Source: Longimicrobiaceae bacterium
GTDB taxonomy: Bacteria > Gemmatimonadota > Gemmatimonadetes > Longimicrobiales > Longimicrobiaceae
Direction: 5' to 3'
Length of the DNA: 39,685 nucleotides
Assembly (NCBI GenBank): GCA_035696245.1
Contig: DASRQW010000029.1
Coordinates: 1-39,685, forward strand
The position numbers and the translations under genes are program-made. Below the pieces are notes generated by a model that was not told the origin of the DNA, made no database searches, and saw nothing but the letters and a program-made list of their open reading frames with translations. Of this stretch, positions 1-7,767 are shown piece by piece (position 1 is the first letter of the stretch; every line of letters begins with the position of its first letter).

Positions 1-273
1 GCGGACGCGCCCGGAAGCCGCGCATCAGCCCATCCTCTGATCTGTACCGAAGCCGCGCATCCGCCGAGCCCATCGATCTTCCGCACCGTCCGCTTCAGAT
101 CGTCTGCCGCCTGCCTTCAGGACCTTGGATCGGGGGGATGACGTTCGCGACGCAAGCCTGCGCATCTACCGAATCCGTTGGCCGTCGGGGGTGCGGCGGC
201 GCGTTGTCCCGGCGAGCGGAGACGGGTATCTTGCGGCTCGTTTCCGTGAACCTCCGAACTCCGGGAGAGTGCC

Positions 274-552
274 GTGCCGCGTCCGCGGGACCAGATCGTC
301 GGGAACCTCGAAGCGCTGTATCGCGAGGCGTACGGCCACGCATCTGCGGCCGCAGACGCGGCGGAGATGCGCAAGCTGGACTTCGCGTTCCGGCGCGACC
401 AGCTGTACCTGGAGGCGATCCTGGACGTGCGCGACCTGCTGGGCTCGCTTCCCGCGCCGGCGCCCACGGGCGAGGCGAAGGCGGACAAGTCCGTGCTGGA
501 GCAGATCAACGACATCCGGCGGCTGACCACCAAGCTCCCGTTCGGCCTGTGA
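274..552 (+). CDS. Small conserved-looking protein of unknown function
   Basis: A 92-residue soluble protein that I do not recognise. It starts at a GTG preceded by GGGAG with about 8 nt spacing. It is mostly helical in appearance, with acidic and basic residues alternating and no membrane segment or Cys. Its TGA stop overlaps a GTG of the next frame (GTGA at 549-552), so it may be translationally coupled to the LD-carboxypeptidase downstream. That overlap and the clean ribosome site are the main reasons for calling it real. No function is proposed. Confidence 0.6.
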   Translation: MPRPRDQIVGNLEALYREAYGHASAAADAAEMRKLDFAFRRDQLYLEAILDVRDLLGSLPAPAPTGEAKADKSVLEQINDIRRLTTKLPFGL

Positions 553-587
553 CCGGCGAATCGCGTTCCGGAGATGTGGATCGGCCG

Positions 588-1532
588 ATGGTCCGCCCGC
601 CCGCGCTGCGGCCGGGTGCGCGCGTGTCGCTGGTCGCCCCCGCGGGCCCGCTCGCGGAAGGCGCGGTGGCTCGCGCGGCCGAGCGGGTGCGCGCGTGGGG
701 CTGGGAGCCGCTCGTGGGGCGCTTCGCCGAGCGCCGGACGGGCTACCTCGCCGGGACGGACGACGAGCGCGCGGCGGACCTGAACGACGCCCTGCGCTCG
801 CCGGACAACGACGCGATCTGGCTGCTGCGCGGCGGCTACGGCGTGATGCGCATCCTCCCCGACGTGGACTGGGACGCGATGGCGGCCCGCCCCCGTGCGC
901 TGATCGGCTTCAGCGACAACACCGCGCTGCACCTGGGAATGCAGCGGCGCGGGATCGTCTCCTTCCACGGCCCGCACCCGGCGGCCGCGGAGATGACGGA
1001 CTTCTCGGCTGCCGGTCTCCGGCGAGTGCTGACGGATGCGTCGCCGGCCGGCATCCTCCCCTTCCCTGGCGGCGACGCGGACCGCGCGGACACGCTGGCA
1101 CCTGGCGTGGCGGAGGGACGGCTCGTCGGCGGCAACCTCGCGCTCATCGCCGCGACGCTAGGGACGCCGTACGCCGTCGATGCGCGAGGGGCGATCCTGT
1201 TCCTGGAAGAGGTCGGCGAGGCGTCGTACCGGCTGGATCGGCTGCTCACCCAGCTTCAGCTTGCCGGCGTGTTCGACGAGGTCGCGGGCATCGCGCTCGG
1301 CGCCTTCACCGAGAGCCCGGACGTGGGCCACGGGGGCATCCCCACGCCGGAGGAGGTGCTGCGGGAACGGCTGGGAAGCCTCGGGGTGCCGGTGGCGCTC
1401 GGCTTTCCGTTCGGACACGTGGACGACAACCTGACGCTTCCGCTCGGCGTGCGGGCGCGTCTGGATGCGGACGCGGGGACGCTGGAAGTGCTGGAGGACG
1501 CGGTGGATGGGTGCCCCCTCCCGCTCGCTTAG
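588..1532 (+). CDS. LD-carboxypeptidase, peptidase family S66
   Basis: A 314-residue member of the S66 serine peptidases (LdcA/MccF group), which remove the terminal D-amino acid from L,D-linked muropeptide tetrapeptides in murein recycling or cleave microcin-like peptides. The family triad is visible: the nucleophile Ser109 in GFSDNT, Glu207/208 in FLEEVGE and His277 in FGHVDDN. No signal peptide is seen, so it should be cytoplasmic. The start is uncertain: the ATG at 588 gives the usual family N-terminus, but GTG at 549, which overlaps the upstream stop, is in frame and would add 13 residues. The last residues (CPLPLA and the stop) lie inside a dispersed palindromic repeat, so the natural C-terminus may have been replaced. 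Confidence 0.9.
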   Translation: MVRPPALRPGARVSLVAPAGPLAEGAVARAAERVRAWGWEPLVGRFAERRTGYLAGTDDERAADLNDALRSPDNDAIWLLRGGYGVMRILPDVDWDAMAARPRALIGFSDNTALHLGMQRRGIVSFHGPHPAAAEMTDFSAAGLRRVLTDASPAGILPFPGGDADRADTLAPGVAEGRLVGGNLALIAATLGTPYAVDARGAILFLEEVGEASYRLDRLLTQLQLAGVFDEVAGIALGAFTESPDVGHGGIPTPEEVLRERLGSLGVPVALGFPFGHVDDNLTLPLGVRARLDADAGTLEVLEDAVDGCPLPLA

Positions 1533-1572
1533 GCTCGCACCCTCCCCCACAAACTGCGTGGGAGAGGGTTGG
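1514..1572. repeat. Dispersed G/C palindromic repeat, copy 1
   Basis: This element carries the shared words CTCGCTTAGGCTCGCACCC and ACAAACTGCGTGGGAGAGG and can fold as CCTCCCCCAC/GTGGGAGAGG around an AAACTGC loop. It overlaps the 3' end of the S66 gene and could act as its transcription terminator. It closely matches the copy at 18394-18450, and its hairpin core matches the copy at 11783-11843. Confidence 0.75.
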
Positions 1573-1721
1573 CTTTTGTGAGGGCTGACGATGCCCGGCG
1601 TTTCGGGGGATGCGCATCTCACGTGCTTGGGACTCATCGCGATTCCGCAGCGTGCGGGGCGACGGATCGCATCGTCCGTAGGTTGTTTTGTGACTCTGAC
1701 TTGATGTGGACAGGGAGATAG

Positions 1722-2432
1722 ATGGCTGAGGCGAGGACGCGGTTTTCGGTGGGGCTGGAGCAGGGGCCGGACGGTGCGATGCTGGCGCACGGGCTCGACC
1801 TGCCGGGGTGCGCGGCGTTCGGGGACACGGCGGAGGATGCGGTTGCTGCGTTCGAGCACACGCTGCACGAGTGGCTGCGCTTCCTCGCATCCGCCGGCGA
1901 GCCGGTGCCGGGCGCGGGCGCGGAGCTGGAGATCGCGGTCGACGAGTGGATCTCGACGGACGCGGACGTGGCGGGCGGCGAGACGACGGCGTGCTTCGCG
2001 GCGGACCTGGCGGCGCTGTCGGCGGAAGAGATCGACCGCGGACTGCGGCTGCTGGGCGACTTGCGCGGACGGGTGCTGGCGCGAGTCCGTCGCCAACCGG
2101 CCGCGATCCTCGACGCGGAGAGCGAGGGCGGGTGGACGGCGCGCGGGATCCTGGAGGAGCTGGCGCGGGCGGGGTGGTGGACGCTGTCGCGGCTGGGCGC
2201 GTCGCCCATGGCGGAGGTGCCGGAAAGCACGCTGGGGCGGCTGGACACCTCGCTCGCGCTGGCGGTGCAGGTCTTCACGGCCATGCCGCCGGAGATGCGC
2301 GGCAACCGGCTGGAGCTGGAGGGCGAAGAATGGACGCCGCGCAAGGTGATGCGCCGGCTGCTTTGGCTGGAGTGGACGCTGGGCCGCGCGGCGGCGAGCG
2401 CCCTGGAACCCGTTACTGGGCAAGGCGGATGA
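1722..2432 (+). CDS. Unknown protein with HicB-like N-terminus and DinB-like C-terminus
   Basis: A 236-residue protein starting at an ATG 5 nt after GGGAG. The first 60 residues read like a HicB-type antitoxin fold (a short beta stretch, then LPGCAAFGDTAEDA and a helix). The C-terminal half is helical with a W-rich segment ending in a TPRKVMRRLLWLEWTLGR-like helix, reminiscent of DinB/YfiT four-helix proteins but without the His triad. Both resemblances are by eye. Its stop overlaps the start of the cobalamin adenosyltransferase gene (ATGA), so the two are probably co-translated. No toxin partner is adjacent, so a toxin-antitoxin role is unlikely. Confidence 0.65.
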   Translation: MAEARTRFSVGLEQGPDGAMLAHGLDLPGCAAFGDTAEDAVAAFEHTLHEWLRFLASAGEPVPGAGAELEIAVDEWISTDADVAGGETTACFAADLAALSAEEIDRGLRLLGDLRGRVLARVRRQPAAILDAESEGGWTARGILEELARAGWWTLSRLGASPMAEVPESTLGRLDTSLALAVQVFTAMPPEMRGNRLELEGEEWTPRKVMRRLLWLEWTLGRAAASALEPVTGQGG

Positions 2433-3001
2433 AGATCTACACCAAGACGGGCGACCGGGGCGAGACCGGCCTGTTCGGCGGGCAGCGCGTACCCAAGGAC
2501 CACGCGCGCGTGGAGGCGTACGGCGACGTGGACGAGCTGAACTCGCTCCTCGGCGTCACCTGCGCGCAGCTGGAGGCGGAGGGCGCGGGCGAGATCGTGG
2601 CGGGGCTGCGCGGGATCCAGGCGGAGCTGTTCACTGTCGGCGCCAACCTCGCCACCCCGCGCCCGGAAGACGGCGGCCGCGAGAACGCGCACATCCCCGC
2701 GCTGCGCGAGGGCGGCATCGAGGCCATGGAGCGCTGGATCGACGCGGCGGAGACGGAGATGGAGCCGCTGAAGAGCTTCATCCTCCCCGGCGGCACGGCG
2801 GCCGCGGCGTCGCTGCACCTGGCTCGCACCGTGTGCCGGCGGGCGGAGCGGCGCGTGGTGCACCTGTCGCACGAGGCGGCGGTGCCGGGCGAGATGGTGC
2901 GCTACCTCAACCGCCTCTCGGACCTGCTTTTCACGCTGGCGCGGCTGGCGAACCGGCGAGCGGGCGTGGGCGACGTGCCCTGGGTTCCGAACGCGCGGTA
3001 G
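2429..3001 (+). CDS. Cob(I)yrinic acid a,c-diamide adenosyltransferase, PduO type
   Basis: A 190-residue ATP:cob(I)alamin adenosyltransferase, which transfers the adenosyl group of ATP to Co(I) corrinoid to make adenosylcobalamin. The PduO/MMAB signature is complete: the N-terminal ATP loop TKTGDRGETGLFGG (residues 5-18), the DELNSLLG helix at about 38-45, FILPGGT, and the RRAERRVVHL helix carrying the family's ATP-binding arginines. The length is normal for the single-domain form. The start ATG overlaps the upstream stop by 4 nt. No B12-dependent mutase or cobalamin synthesis gene lies nearby, so it most likely serves salvage. Confidence 0.95.
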   Translation: MKIYTKTGDRGETGLFGGQRVPKDHARVEAYGDVDELNSLLGVTCAQLEAEGAGEIVAGLRGIQAELFTVGANLATPRPEDGGRENAHIPALREGGIEAMERWIDAAETEMEPLKSFILPGGTAAAASLHLARTVCRRAERRVVHLSHEAAVPGEMVRYLNRLSDLLFTLARLANRRAGVGDVPWVPNAR

Positions 3002-3079
3002 AACTTTCCCGAAGTCGCGTGTATCATTCGTTCATGGATGCAGGATCGTTCCCGGAACCCCAGAGCGGAGCACGGATAG

Positions 3080-3514
3080 ATGCCTTACGATGAACGGCTC
3101 GTAGCCCCCATGCGCCAGGAGCTGACCCGGCTTGGCGTGCGCGAGATGCGTACGGCGGACGAGGTGGACGAGGTGCTCGGGCAGGCGGACGGCACCACGC
3201 TGGTGGTGGTGAACTCGGTGTGCGGCTGCGCGGCGCGCAACGCCCGCCCGGCGGTGGCGCAGGCGCTCCAGAGCGAGGCGCTTCCGCAGAACATCACCAC
3301 GGTGTTCGCCGGCCAGGACCTGGAGGCCACGCAGAAGGCCCGCAGCTACTTCCACGGCTACGCGCCCTCGTCGCCGCAGATCGCGCTGATGAAGGACGGC
3401 GACGTGGCGTTCATGCTGGAGCGCCACCAGATCGAGGGGCGCACGGCCGACCAGATCGCCGCCGACCTCAAGGCCGCCTTCGAGCAGCACTGCCGCGCTG
3501 GCGCCGAGGCGTAA
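3080..3514 (+). CDS. Bacilliredoxin (BrxA/BrxB family)
   Basis: A 144-residue thioredoxin-fold protein of the YphP/YqiW family. These proteins remove bacillithiol from S-bacillithiolated proteins or act as general thiol-disulfide reductants. The diagnostic CGC motif is at Cys48-Gly49-Cys50 in VNSVCGCAAR, followed by the conserved FAGQD-like and HGYAPSSPQ stretches. Length is typical. It stands alone: a 78-nt gap separates it from the adenosyltransferase gene and a strong hairpin follows. Whether this organism makes bacillithiol cannot be told from the window. Confidence 0.93.
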   Translation: MPYDERLVAPMRQELTRLGVREMRTADEVDEVLGQADGTTLVVVNSVCGCAARNARPAVAQALQSEALPQNITTVFAGQDLEATQKARSYFHGYAPSSPQIALMKDGDVAFMLERHQIEGRTADQIAADLKAAFEQHCRAGAEA

Positions 3515-3545
3515 GCTTCGGACCGATTGGCGTAGGACGATAGAT

Positions 3546-3584
3546 GAGAGAGCGGGCGCCCCGGCGTCCGCTCTCTCTTCGTTT
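3546..3584 (+). terminator. Intrinsic terminator after the bacilliredoxin gene
   Basis: A 15-bp stem (3546-3560 with 3563-3577, one G-U pair, 2-nt gap at the tip) is followed by TTCGTTT. It lies 32 nt after the bacilliredoxin stop, which fits rho-independent termination. Confidence 0.7.
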
Positions 3585-3888
3585 CCCCCTGAACGGCGGG
3601 CTCACGCGGAGACGCGGAGTACGCGGAGAACGGCGGGACAGCGAGTTGTTCTCCGCGTCTTCGCGCCTCCGCGTGAGATCCGTTCTTGCCTGCCCTGGGT
3701 CATTCCCCTCGGACCGAGGATGGGGGAGACGGCGAGCGTGTGGACGGTTACGCGTCGCCGCATCTTCTTGTCTTCGGGTGCGGAGCGGTCCATATTCCCG
3801 TTTGTTTCCGTTCGTGCGCTCGTCCGAATCTTCCGGCGGACATCGAACGGCTCCGCGCCTTCCGCCACACCGCACAGGGATGCCCCCG
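3585..3888. other. Gene-free interval upstream of the first acyl-CoA synthetase
   Basis: This interval holds one copy of the 77-bp inverted repeat and then about 200 nt with no convincing ORF. The promoter of the acyl-CoA synthetase pair should lie here, but I see no clear -35/-10 pair. A continuous frame runs in from upstream of the synthetase, yet its residues are Arg/Ser-rich and look non-coding. Confidence 0.5.
3601..3677 (+). repeat. 77-bp inverted repeat, copy A
   Basis: It begins CTCACGCGGAGACGCGGAG and ends CTCCGCGTGAG, so the two ends are inverted copies. An internal GTTGTTCTCCGCG asymmetry sets the orientation. The copy at 24206-24282 has the same length and aligns best in the opposite orientation, sharing GAGAACAAC and GCCGTTCTCCGCG. 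Confidence 0.8.
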
Positions 3889-5745
3889 ATGGCGACCGCC
3901 TCGCAGACGCTCAAGCAGTCCCGCCTGGTCCCTCTGCGGCCGGTGGAGCGCGACACGATCCCCAAGATCTTCCTGGGCGGTGTGGACCGCTTCCGGCGGC
4001 CGGACGCGCTGGCGTACAAGACGGGCGGCGAGTGGAAGCCCATCGCGCACCGCGAGGTGGAGGAGCGGGTGACGCGGCTGGCGGCGGCGCTGGCGGCCAG
4101 CGGCATCGTTGCGGGCGACCGCGTGGCGATCCTCAGCGAGAACCGGCCGGAGTGGGCGATCACCGATTACGCGGTGACGGGCATGGGCGCCATCGACGTG
4201 CCCATCTACCCCACGCTGCCCGCGAACCAGATCGCCTACATCCTCAACGACTGCGGGGCGAAAGCCGTCTTCGTCTCAAACCGCACGCAGCTGGCGAAGA
4301 TCGCGGAGATCCGCGGCGAGCTGCCTGCGCTGGAGCAGGTCATCGCCTTCGAGGACCCAGGCTCGCTGCCCGGCGCGCAGAAGTTCGCGGACGTGCTGGA
4401 GGGCGGCCGACGGGCGATGGACGAAGGCCGCGCCGGCAGCTTCCGCGAGCGCGCGCAGCAGGTTCAGCGCGACGACGTGGCCACGCTCATCTACACGTCG
4501 GGCACCACGGGCAACCCCAAGGGCGTGATGCTCACGCACTGGAACCTGGCGTCGAACGTGGCCGCCAGCCAGCAGCACGACGTGCTCACGCCGGAGAAGG
4601 GCGACGTGGCGCTGTCGTTCCTGCCGCTGTCGCACGTGTACGAGCGGATGGTGAGCTACTGGTACTGGGACACGGGCATCGGCATCGCGTACGCGGAGAG
4701 CTTCGACAAGGTCGTCGACAACTTCGGCGAGGTGCGGCCGAGCGTGGCCGTCTCCGTCCCCCGCCTCTTCGAGAAGATCTACTCGCGCGTCACCGGCTCG
4801 CCCGGCCTGAAGGGCAAGATCGCGCACTGGGCCGTGCGCGTGGGCGGCCGCGTGGTGGACGAGCGCGTCGCCGGCCGCACGCCCGCAGGCGCGCTGGCGA
4901 TGCAGTACAAGCTGGCCGACAAGCTCGTCTTCTCCAAGCTGCGGGAGAGGACGGGCGGGAAGATGCGCGTCTTCATCTCCGGCGGCGCACCGCTCTCGCC
5001 GGACATCGCCAAGTTCTTCTTCGCCGCGGGCCTGCCCGTGTACGAGGGCTACGGGCTGACCGAGACGTCGCCCGTGATCGCGGTGAACGGCGCGAAGGCG
5101 TGGCGGCTGGGCACGGTGGGCCTCCCCATCCCGGGCGCGGAGGTCCGCATCGGCGACGACGGCGAGATCCTGTCGCGCGGCCCCAACATCATGAAGGGCT
5201 ACTGGAAGAACGATGCGGCCACGGCCGAGACCATTGACGCAGACGGCTGGTTCCACACGGGCGACGTCGGCGAGCTGGACGGCGACGGCTACCTGCGCAT
5301 CACCGACCGCATCAAGAACCTGATCGTCACCGCGGGCGGAAAGAACATCGCACCGCAGCCCATGGAGAACCTGGTCGCGCTCTCTCCGTACGTCGCGCAG
5401 GTGGTGATGATGGGCGACCGGCGCGCCTTCCCCAGCATGCTCATCGTCCCTGACTTCGAGGCGCTGCTGCCGTGGGCAGCGGCGCAGGGTATCGCCACGA
5501 CGGACCGGGCGGAGCTGGCGGCCGACCCGCGGGTGAACGCGCTGCTGGAGAAGGAGGCGCTGAGCCGCCTGGGCGAGTTCGCGCGCTACGAGCTGCCCAA
5601 GAAAATCGCGGTGATCCCGGAGGAGTTCAGCATCGACGCGGGGACGCTCACGCCCAAGCTGTCCATCCGCCGCAAAGCCGTGGAGGCGCAGTACAAGGAC
5701 CTGATCGAAGGCATGTACGAAGGGCACTCGGTCGAACGCGACTGA
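3889..5745 (+). CDS. Long-chain acyl-CoA synthetase, AMP-forming (paralogue 1)
   Basis: A 618-residue ANL-superfamily enzyme that activates fatty acids to acyl-CoA through an acyl-adenylate, on the cytoplasmic side of the membrane. Landmarks are the P-loop TSGTTGNPKG (203-212), the YGLTET motif (388-393), GWFHTGDVGE with DRIKNLIVTAGGKN, and a C-terminal Lys in GTLTPKL that fits the adenylation lysine. The arrangement, including the LSFLPLSHVYER stretch, is that of the FAA1/FadD15-like group. ATG 3889 is chosen because AGGGA lies 8 nt upstream; an in-frame ATG at 3880 has no spacing. It is followed after 90 nt by a close paralogue. Confidence 0.93.
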   Translation: MATASQTLKQSRLVPLRPVERDTIPKIFLGGVDRFRRPDALAYKTGGEWKPIAHREVEERVTRLAAALAASGIVAGDRVAILSENRPEWAITDYAVTGMGAIDVPIYPTLPANQIAYILNDCGAKAVFVSNRTQLAKIAEIRGELPALEQVIAFEDPGSLPGAQKFADVLEGGRRAMDEGRAGSFRERAQQVQRDDVATLIYTSGTTGNPKGVMLTHWNLASNVAASQQHDVLTPEKGDVALSFLPLSHVYERMVSYWYWDTGIGIAYAESFDKVVDNFGEVRPSVAVSVPRLFEKIYSRVTGSPGLKGKIAHWAVRVGGRVVDERVAGRTPAGALAMQYKLADKLVFSKLRERTGGKMRVFISGGAPLSPDIAKFFFAAGLPVYEGYGLTETSPVIAVNGAKAWRLGTVGLPIPGAEVRIGDDGEILSRGPNIMKGYWKNDAATAETIDADGWFHTGDVGELDGDGYLRITDRIKNLIVTAGGKNIAPQPMENLVALSPYVAQVVMMGDRRAFPSMLIVPDFEALLPWAAAQGIATTDRAELAADPRVNALLEKEALSRLGEFARYELPKKIAVIPEEFSIDAGTLTPKLSIRRKAVEAQYKDLIEGMYEGHSVERD

Positions 5746-5765
5746 ATCCCTTCTCGCCACACCGG

Positions 5766-5788
5766 GGGCGGCGTCCGCGCCGCCCCTT
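5766..5788 (+). terminator. Intercistronic hairpin between the acyl-CoA synthetase paralogues
   Basis: An 8-bp GGGCGGCG/CGCCGCCC stem with a TCCG loop is followed by CTT only. The poor T-tract suggests an attenuator or mRNA-stability element rather than a full stop. Confidence 0.35.
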
Positions 5789-5835
5789 GCCGCATCTTCC
5801 CCCCGCATCTCCCCGATCCCGCCCGCAGGAGGCCC

Positions 5836-7710
5836 ATGCCCGTCTCCACGCAACCGGCCCCGTCCGCATCCGTCCGCGCGACCGCTCCCGTGACTCCATT
5901 GCTGCCGGTGGAGCGCGACACGATCCCGAAGATCTTCGTGGGCGCGGTGGACCGCTTCGGGCGGGCGGAGGCGCTGCGCTTCCACCGCGACGGGCGGTGG
6001 CAGACGCTGTCGCACGCGGAGGCGGAGCGGCGCGTGGCGGCGATCGCGGCTTGGCTGGGCTCCATCGGCGTGCGCGCGGGCGACCGGGTCGCGATCGTCT
6101 CCGAGACGCGCGCGGAGTGGGCGCTGGCGGACTATGCGATCCTGGGGATGGGCGCGGTGGGCGTGCCCGTGTACCCCACGCTGCCGCCCAACCAGGTGCT
6201 CTACATCCTCCGCGACTCGGGCGCGCGCGCCGTTTTCGTCTCCACCGCGGAGCAAGCGGCGAAGGTCGCGGCGTTGCGCGGCGAGCTGCCGGAACTGGCC
6301 GAAGCGGTGGCGTTCGACGATCCGGAGGGCGCGGCAGGCATGCTGCGGCTGGAGGACGTGATCGAGGTGGGACAGCGGGAGATCGACGCAGGCCGGGCGG
6401 AGGATTTCCGCGCGATGGCGGCGCGCGCCAAGCCGGACGACCTGGCGACGCTCATCTACACGAGCGGGACGACGGGGCTGCCGAAGGGCGTGATGCTGAC
6501 GCACTTCAACATCGCATCGAACGTAGCGTCGTGCGCGCAGCAGAACGCCATGGAAGTGCGGGCGGACGACGTGGCGCTGTCGTTCCTGCCGCTGTCGCAC
6601 ATCTTCGAGCGGATGGCGGACTACTGGTTCTGGGACGCCGGCATCTGCATCGCCTACGCGCGCAGCATGGAGACGGTGATCGACGACTTCGCGGCGGTGC
6701 GGCCCACGGTCGCCGTCTCCGTCCCCCGCATGTTCGAGAAGGTGTACGCGAAGGTCACCGGCGCGCCGGGGCTGAAAGGCCGCATCGCGCGGTGGGCGGT
6801 GGCGGTGGGCGCGCGGGTGGTGGACGAGCGGATGACGGGGCGCGAGCCGGGCGGGACGCTGTCGATTCGATACCGGCTGGCGGACCAGCTGGTGTTCTCC
6901 AAGCTGCGGGCAAGGCTGGGCGGGAGGATGCGCATCTTTCGCTCCGGCAGCGCCCCGCTGGCGGCAGACATCGCGCGCTTCTTCTTCGCCGCGGGCGTGC
7001 CCGTGTACGAGGGCTACGGGCTTACGGAGACGTCGCCGGTGCTGACGGTGAACGTCCCCGAGGCGACGCGGCTGGGCACCGTGGGCCCCGCGATCCCCGG
7101 CGTGGAGCTGCGCATCGGCGACGGCGGCGAGATCCTGGCGCGCGGGCCCAACGTGATGCGCGGCTACTGGAACGACCCGCAGGCCACGGCGGACGCCATC
7201 GACCCGGACGGCTGGTTCCACACCGGCGACGTCGGGGAGATCGACGGCGACGGCTACCTGCGCATCACCGACCGCATCAAGAACCTGATCGTCACCGCCG
7301 GCGGCAAGAACGTGGCGCCGCAGCCGATGGAGAACGTGGCCGCGCTCTCACCCTTCGTCGCGCAGGTGGTGATGATCGGCGACCGGCGCGCCTTCCCCAG
7401 CATGCTCGTGGTCCCCGACTTCGAGAACCTGCGCCCGTGGGCCAAGTCGCAGGGCATCGCCGCGGCCGACGCGCAGACGCTCGTGCGCGACCCGCGCGTG
7501 CGCGAGCTGCTGGAGCGCGAGACGGTCGGCCGCCTGCACGGTTTCGCGCGCTACGAGCTGCCGAAGAAGATCACCCTCATCGCCGAAGAGTTCTCCATCG
7601 CCGACGGCCTCCTCACCCCCACGCTCAAGGTCAAGCGCCGCGCGGTCGAAGAGCGCTACCGGTCCGAGATCGAGGAGATGTACGCCGAGAGGTCACGTGA
7701 AGTAAGCTAG
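5836..7710 (+). CDS. Long-chain acyl-CoA synthetase, AMP-forming (paralogue 2)
   Basis: A 624-residue tandem paralogue of the preceding enzyme, alike over nearly its whole length: VERDTIPKIF near the N-terminus, the P-loop TSGTTGLPKG (209-218), YEGYGLTETSP, GWFHTGDVGEIDGDGY and the C-terminal LLTPTLKVKRRAVEERY. The same reaction is expected, perhaps with a different chain-length preference. AGGAGG lies only 3 nt before the ATG, which is tight but the best site available. It is the last gene before the AT-richer NACHT insert, and the two genes converge across a 57-nt gap. Confidence 0.93.
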   Translation: MPVSTQPAPSASVRATAPVTPLLPVERDTIPKIFVGAVDRFGRAEALRFHRDGRWQTLSHAEAERRVAAIAAWLGSIGVRAGDRVAIVSETRAEWALADYAILGMGAVGVPVYPTLPPNQVLYILRDSGARAVFVSTAEQAAKVAALRGELPELAEAVAFDDPEGAAGMLRLEDVIEVGQREIDAGRAEDFRAMAARAKPDDLATLIYTSGTTGLPKGVMLTHFNIASNVASCAQQNAMEVRADDVALSFLPLSHIFERMADYWFWDAGICIAYARSMETVIDDFAAVRPTVAVSVPRMFEKVYAKVTGAPGLKGRIARWAVAVGARVVDERMTGREPGGTLSIRYRLADQLVFSKLRARLGGRMRIFRSGSAPLAADIARFFFAAGVPVYEGYGLTETSPVLTVNVPEATRLGTVGPAIPGVELRIGDGGEILARGPNVMRGYWNDPQATADAIDPDGWFHTGDVGEIDGDGYLRITDRIKNLIVTAGGKNVAPQPMENVAALSPFVAQVVMIGDRRAFPSMLVVPDFENLRPWAKSQGIAAADAQTLVRDPRVRELLERETVGRLHGFARYELPKKITLIAEEFSIADGLLTPTLKVKRRAVEERYRSEIEEMYAERSREVS

Positions 7711-7767
7711 CACGGCGATAGCCCATCAAAGGTCTGTCGTCCGTTAGGGGGCCTCAACTAACAACGC

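Noticed and set aside
1-273. The left edge as the end of a gene cut by the window
   Set aside because: No frame reads like protein. There is only a short direct repeat (GAAGCCGCGCATC at about 13 and 48) and GC-rich spacer.
4276-7221. A 981-codon open frame on the minus strand opposite the acyl-CoA synthetases
   Set aside because: It is a GC-driven shadow of two clear genes. Its product is His/Arg/Ala-rich with no domain.
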